Positions 46,911 through 54,890 are shown, counted from the first letter of the stretch. The stretch is 64,000 bases of DNA from Lachnoclostridium phytofermentans ISDg (GCF_000018685.1 NC_010001.1:884001-948000), one strand, 5' to 3'. The notes: generated by a model from the letters alone, not told the origin. A program made the numbers and translations.

Positions 46911-47630
46911 TTATGAGCGTTTTCTGTCTTTACGGCAGCAGTTTCTATCGTTACGGCAGCAGTCTCTGTCTTTACGGCAGCAGTCTCTATCGTTACGGCA
47001 GCAGTCTCTGTCTTTACGGCAGCAGTCTCTATCGTTACGGCAGCAGTCTCTATCGTTACGGCAGCAGTCTCTGTCTTTACGGCAGCAGTCTCTATCGTTA
47101 CGGCAGCGGTCTCTGTCTTTACGGCAACAGTCTCTATCGTTACGGCAGCAGTCTCTATCGTTACGGCAGCAGTCTCTGTCGTTACGGCAGCAGTCTCTGT
47201 CGTTGTCGCAGCAGTCTCTGTCGTTACCGCAGTTGTTTCTGTCAGAACATTCTAAAACAAAATTACCTTCAAAAAATACATCTCTTTGGAAATTTTCTCT
47301 ACAATGGTCTTTTTTCCCTTCATTGCATCTACATTCACATTTACAGCCGCGATCACATTCACAGTCGCGATCACATTCACAGCCACGATTGCATTCACAG
47401 CCACGATCGCATTCACAGCCACGATCACATTCACGATCACCACAATCACATTCACGATCACAATCACAACCACCATGGTCTTTTACATCACAGCAATTAT
47501 TGTCGTTATCGCAACCGTTACATCCTTGGTTGCAGCAATCCCATCTAATACAACAAGGTTTAAAACAAAAATCAAAATCATGGCATCTACAACGACAATT
47601 CCTAAAGTTTCCACATCCAAATCGATTCAT
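46911..47630 (-). CDS. Cys-rich repeat protein 1 (coat- or exosporium-like), C-terminally frame-shifted
   Basis: A 239-residue protein. The first 55 residues (GCGNFRNCRCRCH, PCCIRWDCCNQGC, DVKDHGG) are shared with the paralogue at 47864. Residues about 55-105 repeat CECDRGCE-like units, and 133-236 are about 14 copies of a 7-residue unit RNDRDCC or RKDRDCC. Cys is about a quarter of the repeat. There is no signal peptide. Such proteins occur in spore coats and exosporia of Clostridia, where they cross-link or bind metal; that role is inference. The frame ends early at DRKRS because of a shift (see 46797-46910). Confidence 0.7.
   Translation of the reverse strand: MNRFGCGNFRNCRCRCHDFDFCFKPCCIRWDCCNQGCNGCDNDNNCCDVKDHGGCDCDRECDCGDRECDRGCECDRGCECNRGCECDRDCECDRGCKCECRCNEGKKDHCRENFQRDVFFEGNFVLECSDRNNCGNDRDCCDNDRDCCRNDRDCCRNDRDCCRNDRDCCRKDRDRCRNDRDCCRKDRDCCRNDRDCCRNDRDCCRKDRDCCRNDRDCCRKDRDCCRNDRNCCRKDRKRS
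46914..47232 (-). repeat. 21-bp coding tandem repeat, about 14 copies
   Basis: A 21-base unit encoding RNDRDCC/RKDRDCC runs through the second half of the Cys-rich gene. Units differ mainly at AAC versus AAA codons, suggesting repeated unequal exchange. Confidence 0.9.
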
Positions 47631-47652
47631 TTTATAACTCCTTTCCGTTATA

Positions 47653-47764
47653 AGCGGAGCAAGTGAAATTTTACCCAGCTCTCTAGTAATATAATATTCG
47701 CGTTACGACAGAATGTGAGTATTTGTGCCTCGATACGATAAAATATTGTCAAATTTGAGCAGAT
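47653..47764 (-). repeat. duplicated upstream block, copy 1
   Basis: About 110 bases upstream of Cys-rich gene 1 that closely match 48898-49012 upstream of Cys-rich gene 2. Shared text (plus strand) includes TAATATAATATTC and CGACAGAATGTGA. It probably contains the common promoter; on the minus strand CACATTCTGTCG is followed by GAATATTATATTA, a spacing that could suit a sporulation sigma factor, but I cannot name which. Confidence 0.7.
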
Positions 47765-47778
47765 AGCATTAACTCCGC

Positions 47779-47825
47779 TATGAGGCATGATTTTTTTTGT
47801 AGCGCTTGTACGCAGTGATTTCGTG
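47779..47825 (-). repeat. copy of the 3' end of the YetF-like gene
   Basis: Bases 47785-47825 are identical over 41 positions to 49501-49541, the last codons of the DUF421 gene at 49494. The fragment has no upstream gene body here. It is a scar of a duplication that included the gene end. Confidence 0.88.
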
Positions 47826-47863
47826 GACATGGAGATCTTTATGGCATAGAGATTTTTAGGACA

Positions 47864-48784
47864 TCATTTCGAAGGTTTTTGTTTACAACATGGGCAAGGC
47901 GGGCGATTAGGCCGTTTACATCTAATGTCTTTATCACACTGAATTCCCCGTACAGGGGGATTATTTCTATTACTTCGGTGATTACCATCGTTTCTAAAGT
48001 CAACTCTGCTAAAGGCATTTCTTCCAAAGTTATTTCTGCCGAAGTCATTTCTACCAAAGGCATTTCTTCCAAAGTCATTTCTGCCGAAGTCATCTCTCCC
48101 GAAGTCATTTCTGCCAAAGTCATTTCTGCCGAAGTCATTTCTGCCAAAGTCATTTCTGCCAAAGTTATTTCTACCAAAGTCATCTCTCCCGAAGTCATCT
48201 CTGCCGAAGTCATCTCTCCCGAAGTCATCTCTCCCGAAGTCATCTCTACCGAAGTCATCTCTCCCGAAGTCATTTCTGCCAAAGTCATATCTGCAGAAGT
48301 CGTTTCTTCCAAAGTCGTTTCTGCCATAGTCATCTCTGCCAAAGTCATCTCTGCAGAAAACATCTCTGCACAAGTCATTTCTTCCATAGACTTCACAAAG
48401 ATTGTTATCTTTACAACACTCATCCTTTTCAAAATTATCTCTGCAGTGGTCTTTTTCCTCCCCTATGCATTCAAATATCTCCTTGCATTCACAACCACGT
48501 TCACGATCACAACCACGTTCACGATTACACTCACAACCACGTTCACGATTACACTCACAACCACGTTCACGATTACACTCACAACCATGTTCATAACCAC
48601 GTTCGTAACTACACGTACACACATAACCATCATGATCTTTGACATCATCTAGGCATTTATTGTCGTAGCATCCACGATTACAGCAATTCCCCCAAATGCT
48701 GCAAGGATCACAACAAAAATTAGGACCATGGCATCTACAACTACAATTTCCAAAGTCTTGTTTTCCACATCCAGTTTGATTCAT
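47864..48784 (-). CDS. Cys-rich repeat protein 2 with pentapeptide-like repeats
   Basis: A 306-residue paralogue of the protein at 46911. It shares the N-terminal 55 residues and ends CPCCKQKPSK. After Cys-rich ECNRERGC units (about 66-100), residues 139-268 are about 26 copies of a 5-residue unit, mostly GRDDF or GRNDF. Read as NDFGR, the unit resembles the pentapeptide-repeat pattern with Asp/Asn at i-1, Phe at i and Arg at i+2, though i-2 is Asn/Asp rather than a small residue. No signal peptide. Coat or exosporium location is inference. Confidence 0.72.
   Translation of the reverse strand: MNQTGCGKQDFGNCSCRCHGPNFCCDPCSIWGNCCNRGCYDNKCLDDVKDHDGYVCTCSYERGYEHGCECNRERGCECNRERGCECNRERGCDRERGCECKEIFECIGEEKDHCRDNFEKDECCKDNNLCEVYGRNDLCRDVFCRDDFGRDDYGRNDFGRNDFCRYDFGRNDFGRDDFGRDDFGRDDFGRDDFGRDDFGRDDFGRNNFGRNDFGRNDFGRNDFGRNDFGRDDFGRNDFGRNAFGRNDFGRNNFGRNAFSRVDFRNDGNHRSNRNNPPVRGIQCDKDIRCKRPNRPPCPCCKQKPSK
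47981..48370 (-). repeat. 15-bp coding tandem repeat, about 26 copies
   Basis: Encodes the GRDDF/GRNDF units of Cys-rich protein 2. Because the repeat has open frames on both strands, several long spurious reading frames overlap it. Confidence 0.9.
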
Positions 48785-48897
48785 TTATACCTCGTTTCTG
48801 CGCTGCCATTTGTATATATCAAGTATGTTGATGCAGCGCAGACACAAACTTGTTGAGTAAAAGATAGAAAAATCTTCCACTCTTAACTCTTTTTCGT

Positions 48898-49012
48898 TTC
48901 AAGTGGAGCAAGGGGGAAGTTACCCCTTCTCTCTATTAATATAATATTCACAGTTCGACAGAATGTGATTATATGTGCCTTGATGTGCTAAAATATAGCC
49001 GTATTTGAGTAG
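48898..49012 (-). repeat. duplicated upstream block, copy 2
   Basis: Upstream region of Cys-rich gene 2, matching 47653-47764. Conserved parts include GGAGCAAG near its left end, the TAATATAATATTC block and GACAGAATGTGA. Confidence 0.7.
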
Positions 49013-49099
49013 GACATGCGCTTGGAATAGAAGAATATAAATCTATAATTCTTGGTATATAGAAGTTATTCAAGTTAAATTGCTCATTGGACGAATTGA

Positions 49100-49285
49100 G
49101 CGAGACAAATTACTTGGAGTGAAAATGAAGCAATATGGACCAGCGAGGATAGCGATGGAAGCAAATATTTACCGTTACTTAATTTAAGGGATTATACTAG
49201 AACTGTTTCGATTAATCTAGAAGAATTAGAGCTTTATAGTGCAGAGATTAGGGACTTATGGAAGAGAGAGATCTTGGAATGGTAA
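49100..49285 (+). pseudogene. possible gene remnant without a start
   Basis: An open stretch of 61 codons with protein-like composition (ITWSENEAIWT, KYLPLLNLRDYTRTVSINLE, REILEW before the stop). It has no start codon with a ribosome-binding site and is cut by a stop just upstream. It may be the C-terminal piece of a decayed gene. The surrounding 48785-49493 otherwise holds only the duplicated upstream block and a terminator. I recognise no family. Confidence 0.3.
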
Positions 49286-49383
49286 GTGCATGAGAGCAAA
49301 CTGTGCCAATTAAGATAAAATTAGGAGAGTACTATGAAGGTAAAAAGGGTGGTAGTACACTATAGAATCATTATAAAACATAA

Positions 49384-49441
49384 ATGAAATGGAATATTCC
49401 GATGATAGAAATTTGTCTCTCAAAGGAATACTCCATTTCAT
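49384..49441. terminator. terminator downstream of the YetF-like gene
   Basis: ATGAAATGGAATATTCC pairs with GGAATACTCCATTTCAT with one mismatch around a 23-base loop. Confidence 0.7.
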
Positions 49442-49493
49442 ACTAAAACTACTAATAGTCGGGTGGAAACATTATTTATAATACCCAGAAGCT

Positions 49494-50186
49494 TTATGAA
49501 GCATGATTTTTTTTGTAGCGCTTGTACGCAGTGATTTCGTGTTTATGATTACAAGTAACAAGTAAAAGCTCATGGTAATCATTGTATCCCTGAGATTTAA
49601 GTTGCTTGATAAGCCAGTCCTCATCAAGGTCAAGAATTTTTAGATTAGAGACAATCATGATTCCGTCAAGAACTAAGTTAAACACCATGTAATCTTGTGG
49701 CGCTTTTATACTAAGATCTTTTGGTGTAGCTGGCCTATGGGTAGCTTTGGGAAGGATACTCACAGTACCGTTTGGTTCTAGAAGAGCTGTCTGTATTGTA
49801 GTAATGTCAAAATACCCGCAGTTACGGCACTGTATCTGAAATTCTTCTATATCAATTTTTGCTTTTTTAAAATTTTCGTATAAAAGTTTATCATTATCTA
49901 GTAGTACAAGCGGATATCCATTCACAAAACGAGAAAAACCAAGCCACTTATCTGTTCCAATTGATAATGCTACAGCAACAACACTATAGATAGCCATGGC
50001 TATCAGTGCATGCAACGGATTTTCAAGGTCTGTGGCCATTTCCGCAGCAATGGAACCGATGGTAATTCCATTGATGTAATCAAATAAACTCATTTGTGAC
50101 ATCTGCCGATATCCAATAAATTTACATAAAAAAAATAATGCAACGATAGAGGCAAAAGAAGACAAAATTACTCTTATGATAGTCAT
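49494..50186 (-). CDS. DUF421 (YetF-like) membrane protein
   Basis: A 230-residue YetF family protein. It has three N-terminal spans with GYRQMSQMSLFDYINGITIGSIA, then a soluble domain with PLVLLDNDKLLYENFKKAKI and LLEPNGTVSILPKA. Homologues are frequent in spore formers (YetF, YdfS, YkjA), and some affect spore-coat or germination functions. Its last 15 codons are copied at 47785-47825. Confidence 0.88.
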   Translation of the reverse strand: MTIIRVILSSFASIVALFFLCKFIGYRQMSQMSLFDYINGITIGSIAAEMATDLENPLHALIAMAIYSVVAVALSIGTDKWLGFSRFVNGYPLVLLDNDKLLYENFKKAKIDIEEFQIQCRNCGYFDITTIQTALLEPNGTVSILPKATHRPATPKDLSIKAPQDYMVFNLVLDGIMIVSNLKILDLDEDWLIKQLKSQGYNDYHELLLVTCNHKHEITAYKRYKKNHAS

Positions 50187-50342
50187 TAAAACTTCTCCTT
50201 TTTAATATTTGCATGAAGTTAATCTGCATTGAATTTATTGCAATATGGGTAGTATGAGTAATTGAAGGGAAAATATTCAGATTTTTTATTACAATATAGA
50301 AAAAGCTATAAGAGTATTAATAATAAAACTATTAGAAATAGG

Positions 50343-50402
50343 AAAAAGCAGAGATGAATAAATTTTGATTTCTCACAATAAAGTTATTCATCTCTGTTTT
50401 TA
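50343..50402. terminator. terminator downstream of the PNPOx-like gene
   Basis: CAGAGATGAATAA (50349-50361) pairs exactly with TTATTCATCTCTG (50384-50396), flanked by A and T runs. Confidence 0.85.
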
Positions 50403-50409
50403 AATTGAG

Positions 50410-50772
50410 CTAATATAGCATATAACAACGCCCACTGATTTGATTTGATACAACTTCAAGGAGAGAATTTTTATAAATAGGAGGACATATTGTAACAGTA
50501 CCATTTACAATAATACTAAAAAAGTAATTTTCTCTTTGAAGATCGAATTCCAAACATACCTTCTGATTATGTTCCATATAACGCATCTTTTGTCCATTAC
50601 GTAAACTTAATAACGTAAAGCAGATGTTATTCCCTTTCGGTTCAAAGGAGAAATACATTGGAACGATATAGGGTTGATCGCAATCAGAAATTCCTAGGTG
50701 ACACCATTTTGTATGTTTTAGAATTGACTGAATTTCCTTATTGGTAAGTTCACAGTATTCTTGATTTACCAT
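50410..50772 (-). CDS. pyridoxamine 5'-phosphate oxidase-like flavin-binding protein
   Basis: A 120-residue split-barrel protein of the PNPOx/NimA-like group. The start at 50772 has TTGGAGG upstream. Typical stretches are WCHLGISDCDQPYIVPMYF and MRYMEHNQKVCLEFD. At 120 residues it is shorter than the usual 140-160, with a brief C-terminus (GRCYMLY), so it may be minimal or truncated. Likely binds FMN or F420-like cofactors; substrate unknown. Confidence 0.68.
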   Translation of the reverse strand: MVNQEYCELTNKEIQSILKHTKWCHLGISDCDQPYIVPMYFSFEPKGNNICFTLLSLRNGQKMRYMEHNQKVCLEFDLQRENYFFSIIVNGTVTICPPIYKNSLLEVVSNQISGRCYMLY

Positions 50773-50968
50773 AAAAACCTCCAATTCTTATTCACTATAT
50801 AATTTATGCTTGATGTTGAAATTTGTATGTAATACTAGGTTAAAAGTTTAAATTAATTGCTTGTATTTGGACGTTCTTTGAAAATTATGAGGATTTTAGG
50901 AAGAAAGAATAACACTTTTATACATTCGAGAATAAGATATATTGTATTTATCCTTTTAAGGAGTAGTT

Positions 50969-52231
50969 ATGAATAACCGAAACAGAAATAATAATAAGGT
51001 TAAAGCTATGAATTACAGTACAGGTCGCTCTATGTACAATCGTTCTATGATGAATCCAACTTCTGGAAGTACTATGCGTTACGATGGTCGTAAAAGAGAG
51101 ATGGGTTGTGAACCTACGAAGGAAATGGAATGTGGTTGCAGAAAAGAAATGGAACATGGCTGTATGAAAGAAATGGACCATGGCTGTATGAAAGAAATGG
51201 ACCGTGATTGCAGAAGAGAAATGGAACATGGCTGTATGAAAGAAATGGACCATGGCTGTATGAAAGAAATGGACCGTGATTGCAGAAGAGAAATGGACCG
51301 TGGCTGTATGAAAGAAATGGACCGTGGCTGTATGAAAGAAATGGACCGTGATTGCAGAAGAGAAATGGAATGTGGCTGCATGAGAGAAATGGATCATGGC
51401 TGCATGAAAGAAATGGACCGTGGCTGCATGAAAGAAATGGACCGTGGCTGCATGAAAGAAATGGATCATGGCTGCATGAAAGAAATGGATCATGGCTGCA
51501 TGAAAGAAATGGACCATGGCTGCAGAAGAGAAATGGAATGTGGTTGCATGAAGGAAATGGACCGTGGCTGCAGAAAAGAAATGGAATGTGGTTGCATGAA
51601 AGAAATGGATCATGGTTGCAGAAGAGAAATGGAATGCGGCTGCATGAAAGAATTGAGCTGTGAGAAGGAAACTAAATGTGAGTGTGAAATGGCACCGAGT
51701 TGTGGATGTCAGAGAAATATGGGCTGTGGCTGTGAAGTTGAACGTGGCTGCGGATATGAGATAGAGAGAAACTGTGGATGCAATATGGATATGAGCGGTT
51801 GTATGGATAGTTGTTCTTCTTGTATGTCACTCGAAGACTTCTACTGTTTATTGCATCAACTTTTACAATTTGAAGAAGGAGCAGATGTAGAATTTTGCAA
51901 AGCGAAAAAGAACTTAGAAGAAGTTTTAGAACATCTTCAATATGGTATCGGGTGTAATACCAAAATTCATGAGTTATATTGTATGATTAATGAATGGTTA
52001 GATTGCTATGAAAATGAAAATAGTTGCCAATGCAGCTGTAATAACAATTGTAGAAATATGAGATGTGAATTACACGAGATGGTAATGGAAATTCATAATT
52101 TACAAAAAGAAAGTTGCTCACATGCATGCGCTTCATGTCAATGCTTAATGGAAGCTAAGAAATTAACCGAATGTATGCTGGCTTTCAGAGAAAAAGTCAT
52201 GAGGAATTGTTATCCTAGTCAATGCAAGTAA
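50969..52231 (+). CDS. Cys-rich repeat protein 3 with octapeptide repeats
   Basis: A 420-residue protein. An Asn/Arg-rich head (1-51) is followed by 22 copies of an 8-residue unit (EMDHGCMK, EMDRDCRR, EMECGCMK; residues 52-227), a Cys-rich linker (228-290), and a helical C-terminal domain (about 291-420) with paired Cys such as CSSC, CQCSC and CASCQC. AAGGAG precedes the ATG. No signal peptide or membrane span. It is encoded on the opposite strand from the other two Cys-rich genes. Spore-coat or metal-binding scaffold is an inference from composition. The C-terminal domain is not one I recognise. Confidence 0.7.
   Translation: MNNRNRNNNKVKAMNYSTGRSMYNRSMMNPTSGSTMRYDGRKREMGCEPTKEMECGCRKEMEHGCMKEMDHGCMKEMDRDCRREMEHGCMKEMDHGCMKEMDRDCRREMDRGCMKEMDRGCMKEMDRDCRREMECGCMREMDHGCMKEMDRGCMKEMDRGCMKEMDHGCMKEMDHGCMKEMDHGCRREMECGCMKEMDRGCRKEMECGCMKEMDHGCRREMECGCMKELSCEKETKCECEMAPSCGCQRNMGCGCEVERGCGYEIERNCGCNMDMSGCMDSCSSCMSLEDFYCLLHQLLQFEEGADVEFCKAKKNLEEVLEHLQYGIGCNTKIHELYCMINEWLDCYENENSCQCSCNNNCRNMRCELHEMVMEIHNLQKESCSHACASCQCLMEAKKLTECMLAFREKVMRNCYPSQCK
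51122..51649 (+). repeat. 24-bp coding tandem repeat, 22 copies
   Basis: Encodes the octapeptide units of Cys-rich protein 3. There is higher-order structure: EMDHGCMK-EMDRDCRR combinations recur as blocks in the first half. Confidence 0.92.
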
Positions 52232-52271
52232 TTTGAAGAAATTAAAAGTTTAGTATAGTGTATCTCATTTT

Positions 52272-52318
52272 ATAGGCTCTGTATCAAGTGTTGCGATTTG
52301 ATGCAGAGCCTATTTTTT
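52272..52318 (+). terminator. terminator after Cys-rich gene 3
   Basis: ATAGGCTCTGTATCAA (52272-52287) pairs with TTGATGCAGAGCCTAT (52298-52313), one mismatch, followed by six T. Confidence 0.88.
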
Positions 52319-52470
52319 CATATAAAATGACAGCATACTTTATGAAATTTTACATAATACTATACTTAGTGTGATAAAATCACGCAAACAGGATGTAATA
52401 TCCATGAGCTTAATTGAAAGCTTAAACATTAATGTAAATCGATTTTCACAAGAAAGAGAGGAATAGAAAT

Positions 52471-52635
52471 ATGGATAAGAACGAAAGCATTGGTTGTAGT
52501 ATTAATAACTGTAAATTCCATGCTCAAGCTGAGAACTACTGTACACTTGATCAGATTATGGTAGGTACTCATGAAGAAAACCCTACAGAGAAAGAATGTA
52601 CTGACTGTGATTCTTTCGAATACAAAGCTAAATAA
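52471..52635 (+). CDS. DUF1540 domain protein
   Basis: A 54-residue peptide with the DUF1540 pattern: GCSINNCKFHAQAENYCTLDQI followed by ECTDCDSFE, here seen as paired Cys at 9, 14, 24, 43 and 46. AGAGAGG lies upstream of the ATG. DUF1540 peptides are small metal-binding-like proteins common in sporulating Clostridia; their function is not established. It sits just after the Cys-rich gene 3 terminator and has its own. Confidence 0.88.
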   Translation: MDKNESIGCSINNCKFHAQAENYCTLDQIMVGTHEENPTEKECTDCDSFEYKAK

Positions 52636-52671
52636 TAGGTATTAGTAGTAAATCTATAACGCACTAAAAAA

Positions 52672-52717
52672 GAACAACTCGAATCAATCTTAATAGAAGG
52701 TTCGAGTTGTTCTCTTT
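52672..52717. terminator. terminator after the DUF1540 gene
   Basis: GAACAACTCGAA (52672-52683) pairs exactly with TTCGAGTTGTTC (52701-52712), flanked by A and T runs, so it can serve both directions. Confidence 0.9.
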
Positions 52718-52760
52718 TTGTATCTAGGTAAAATAAAATCACCGATTATGTGGTCATGAT

Positions 52761-53480
52761 TTATTGCTTTTTTTGTAGTATCACTGTTTCTTCAGTCACA
52801 GACTTATAAAAATCATTTAGTTTTTCATCCGCCTTTAATGCAGCGCTGAATTTATCATTCACTGTTTTAATCAATTTTTGAACTTCTTCATTTTCATTTA
52901 CGGTATTAAAGTATTCGGCTGTTTTTGGATATAATTTGTCGAAGTATAATTTTGGTTCACCGTTGATATATTTAATAAAAAATCGGTCAATCGAAGGTGC
53001 ACATGTATCAATGGAATTGATATGCAGATCATATTCTACATAAGCTACTAAATCAATAGCTTCATTTCCTTTCGCAACGTGAATAATAATGTTATCATAA
53101 GACTCCACATACTCAACTTTACGTGCAGTAACATTAACATCCATGGTATTAGCATCTACAGAGATAGATTCATAGAGTTTTTTATCTACGTTAAGTTGGG
53201 ATTGATAGTATTTTTTGATTAAATCATCAATTTCTTTGTCAGTATTAATCTTTAAGAAAGTGTTTTCCTCTGGAACCTGAGTAGGTTCATGTTCTGTATA
53301 ACTATCGATAGCCTGATCTTCTTGTGAACGATTTTCAGAAATAGAAGTACTTAGTTCTTGGCTTTGATTATCTTGTTCTTTCTTCGGACTTTTTGATAAA
53401 TGCATTGCAGTAGTAGCCACTAAAATCGTAGTTAATGCGAATGCTGCAATTGTAATGTATAGTTTTTGATTTTTTCTCAT
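52761..53480 (-). CDS. membrane-anchored extracytoplasmic protein, unknown
   Basis: A 239-residue protein with one N-terminal span (about 7-27), a polar low-complexity linker rich in Ser, Gln and Glu (28-75) and a folded domain of about 160 residues that resembles NTF2-like or SnoaL-type folds by pattern only. An AAAAGGAGAAA site lies upstream of the ATG. No family recognised. It lies on the same strand and downstream of the NlpC/P60 gene, separated by a hairpin. Confidence 0.6.
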   Translation of the reverse strand: MRKNQKLYITIAAFALTTILVATTAMHLSKSPKKEQDNQSQELSTSISENRSQEDQAIDSYTEHEPTQVPEENTFLKINTDKEIDDLIKKYYQSQLNVDKKLYESISVDANTMDVNVTARKVEYVESYDNIIIHVAKGNEAIDLVAYVEYDLHINSIDTCAPSIDRFFIKYINGEPKLYFDKLYPKTAEYFNTVNENEEVQKLIKTVNDKFSAALKADEKLNDFYKSVTEETVILQKKQ

Positions 53481-53529
53481 GGATTTCTCCTTTTCCTGTG
53501 CATTAAATTGAAACTGCTAAACGTAGTTT

Positions 53530-53565
53530 AATCTCACGATTCTTAGCTGCTTGAATCGTGAGATT
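53530..53565. terminator. perfect 13-bp hairpin after the NlpC/P60 gene
   Basis: AATCTCACGATTC (53530-53542) and GAATCGTGAGATT (53553-53565) with a 10-base loop. The T-tract is weak in the minus direction. Confidence 0.7.
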
Positions 53566-53630
53566 TTCTGTAACTCATGATATTGTAATTGTAAGAAAGG
53601 AAGCCTAAAGATTTATGTTCTTACCCTACT

Positions 53631-54890
53631 TTAGTTTATAACTCTTCTGGCATATAGAGGAGTTCTGTAATTCCAGCGGCTTGTTTTAACGCCATCCTTA
53701 TAATTACTTGCATGAACAACACGTCCATCTCCAGTATAAAGTGCAACGTGATTTACGCGACCGCTGCTATCTCCATAAAACAAGAGATCACCTGCTTGTA
53801 AATTACTATAGCTTGGAGTAATGGAACGACCTGCACCTCTTGCTTGCTCACGAGATGTTCTTGGAAGGCTATAACCATAATTTTTATAAATTGATAATAC
53901 GAATCCAGAACAATCGGCTCCATTATTTAGACTAGTACCACCCCAACTATAGGGGTTACCAACAAACTGAAGAGCAAAGCTTGCAATTCTATTACCAAGA
54001 CTTGTGTTATGGGAGGAACCTGTATTGGTAGAATTTGAACTTCCTGAGTTTGAAGAATTATTTGAGGAATTACTTGAGTTTGAAGAATTGCTTGAACTAG
54101 AAGAAGTATTTCCAGTTGAATAATTTGGGCGCTGTGTTTGTGCAGCTGCCGCTTGTCTTGCAGCTTCTTTCGCTTCCTCTTCCTCTGTTTCTTTGCTGAT
54201 AGCCTTTTTATATTGGTAGACAACATCAACGTAATCCTTGTGCACAAAACCAGTTTCTTTAACCCCATTGTTTTCATTTATGAGGATTTCAAACCAATCA
54301 TCATATTCTTTAACAATTTCTTTTTGGTCTTGCTCTCCAATTTGTACTTTAATCTTAGAATCTTTCTTCATGCTTTCGCGGACATTTAATGTTACGCAAG
54401 TAGCCTTTATCTTCTTTGTAATTGTGTCATTCTCAAATTTGGCAGCTCCTTGTTCATCATAAACTAAGTAATCATTTAAGATATATCCTTCCACGCTACC
54501 AGATTTGATTTTTGTCCAGATTTGTCCTTTTACTAAAACTTGAGCCATAGCTCCACGGTATAATTTTCCTACAATATCAGAATCAGTACTCCAACTGCTT
54601 CGTATGTTTACATAGTCTTCTGTATTAGAAAATGCTAAACCATCAAATGGAGAAACACGATCTAATGCTTTTAGTCGCTCTCCGTCAATAAGAATCGGAG
54701 TTGTTATGTTCGATATGGAAATGCCAGATTCTGATAATCGTTCGTTATAATAGCTTTCAACTGCAAGTCCCATGCCACCGATAGAAGTTTCATTTGCTGC
54801 TGCAGCATCTGCTTTTACTATACTCAAGTTCATTCCTGCTATGAAAATAGATGTAGTCATAGCTATCCTTAGTGCTCCGGTTAATTTCAT
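53631..54890 (-). CDS. secreted NlpC/P60 peptidoglycan hydrolase with SH3 domains
   Basis: A 419-residue exported protein: signal peptide (1-30, ending ADAAA), two bacterial SH3 domains (about 85-145 and 160-225), a charged helix then a Ser/Asn-rich linker (about 255-297), and a C-terminal NlpC/P60 domain. The catalytic triad is visible as Cys327 (GADCSGF), His381 (RVNHVALY) and His393 (VVHASN). It should cut the stem peptide of peptidoglycan, typically between D-Glu and diaminopimelate. GGAGGTAC precedes the ATG. All catalytic residues are intact. Confidence 0.93.
   Translation of the reverse strand: MKLTGALRIAMTTSIFIAGMNLSIVKADAAAANETSIGGMGLAVESYYNERLSESGISISNITTPILIDGERLKALDRVSPFDGLAFSNTEDYVNIRSSWSTDSDIVGKLYRGAMAQVLVKGQIWTKIKSGSVEGYILNDYLVYDEQGAAKFENDTITKKIKATCVTLNVRESMKKDSKIKVQIGEQDQKEIVKEYDDWFEILINENNGVKETGFVHKDYVDVVYQYKKAISKETEEEEAKEAARQAAAAQTQRPNYSTGNTSSSSSNSSNSSNSSNNSSNSGSSNSTNTGSSHNTSLGNRIASFALQFVGNPYSWGGTSLNNGADCSGFVLSIYKNYGYSLPRTSREQARGAGRSITPSYSNLQAGDLLFYGDSSGRVNHVALYTGDGRVVHASNYKDGVKTSRWNYRTPLYARRVIN

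Noticed and set aside
46913..47666. Long plus-strand open frames across the Cys-rich gene 1 repeats
   Set aside because: They arise because the 21-bp repeat has few stops on either strand; they lack ribosome-binding sites and the minus-strand frame has the conserved head shared with the paralogue.
47839..48432. Second minus-strand frame rich in Glu, Met and Thr over the same repeat
   Set aside because: A shifted reading of the same array; the frame starting at 48784 has the paralogue-conserved N- and C-termini.
47879..48652. Plus-strand 257-residue frame rich in Ile, Ser and Val (VISAEVISPEVIS)
   Set aside because: It is the antisense reading of the 15-bp GRNDF repeat, with no start site and no conservation with the paralogous locus.
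50948..51613. Minus-strand His/Phe-rich frame over the octapeptide repeats
   Set aside because: Antisense of the 24-bp repeat; the plus-strand frame has a good ribosome-binding site and a non-repetitive C-terminal domain.
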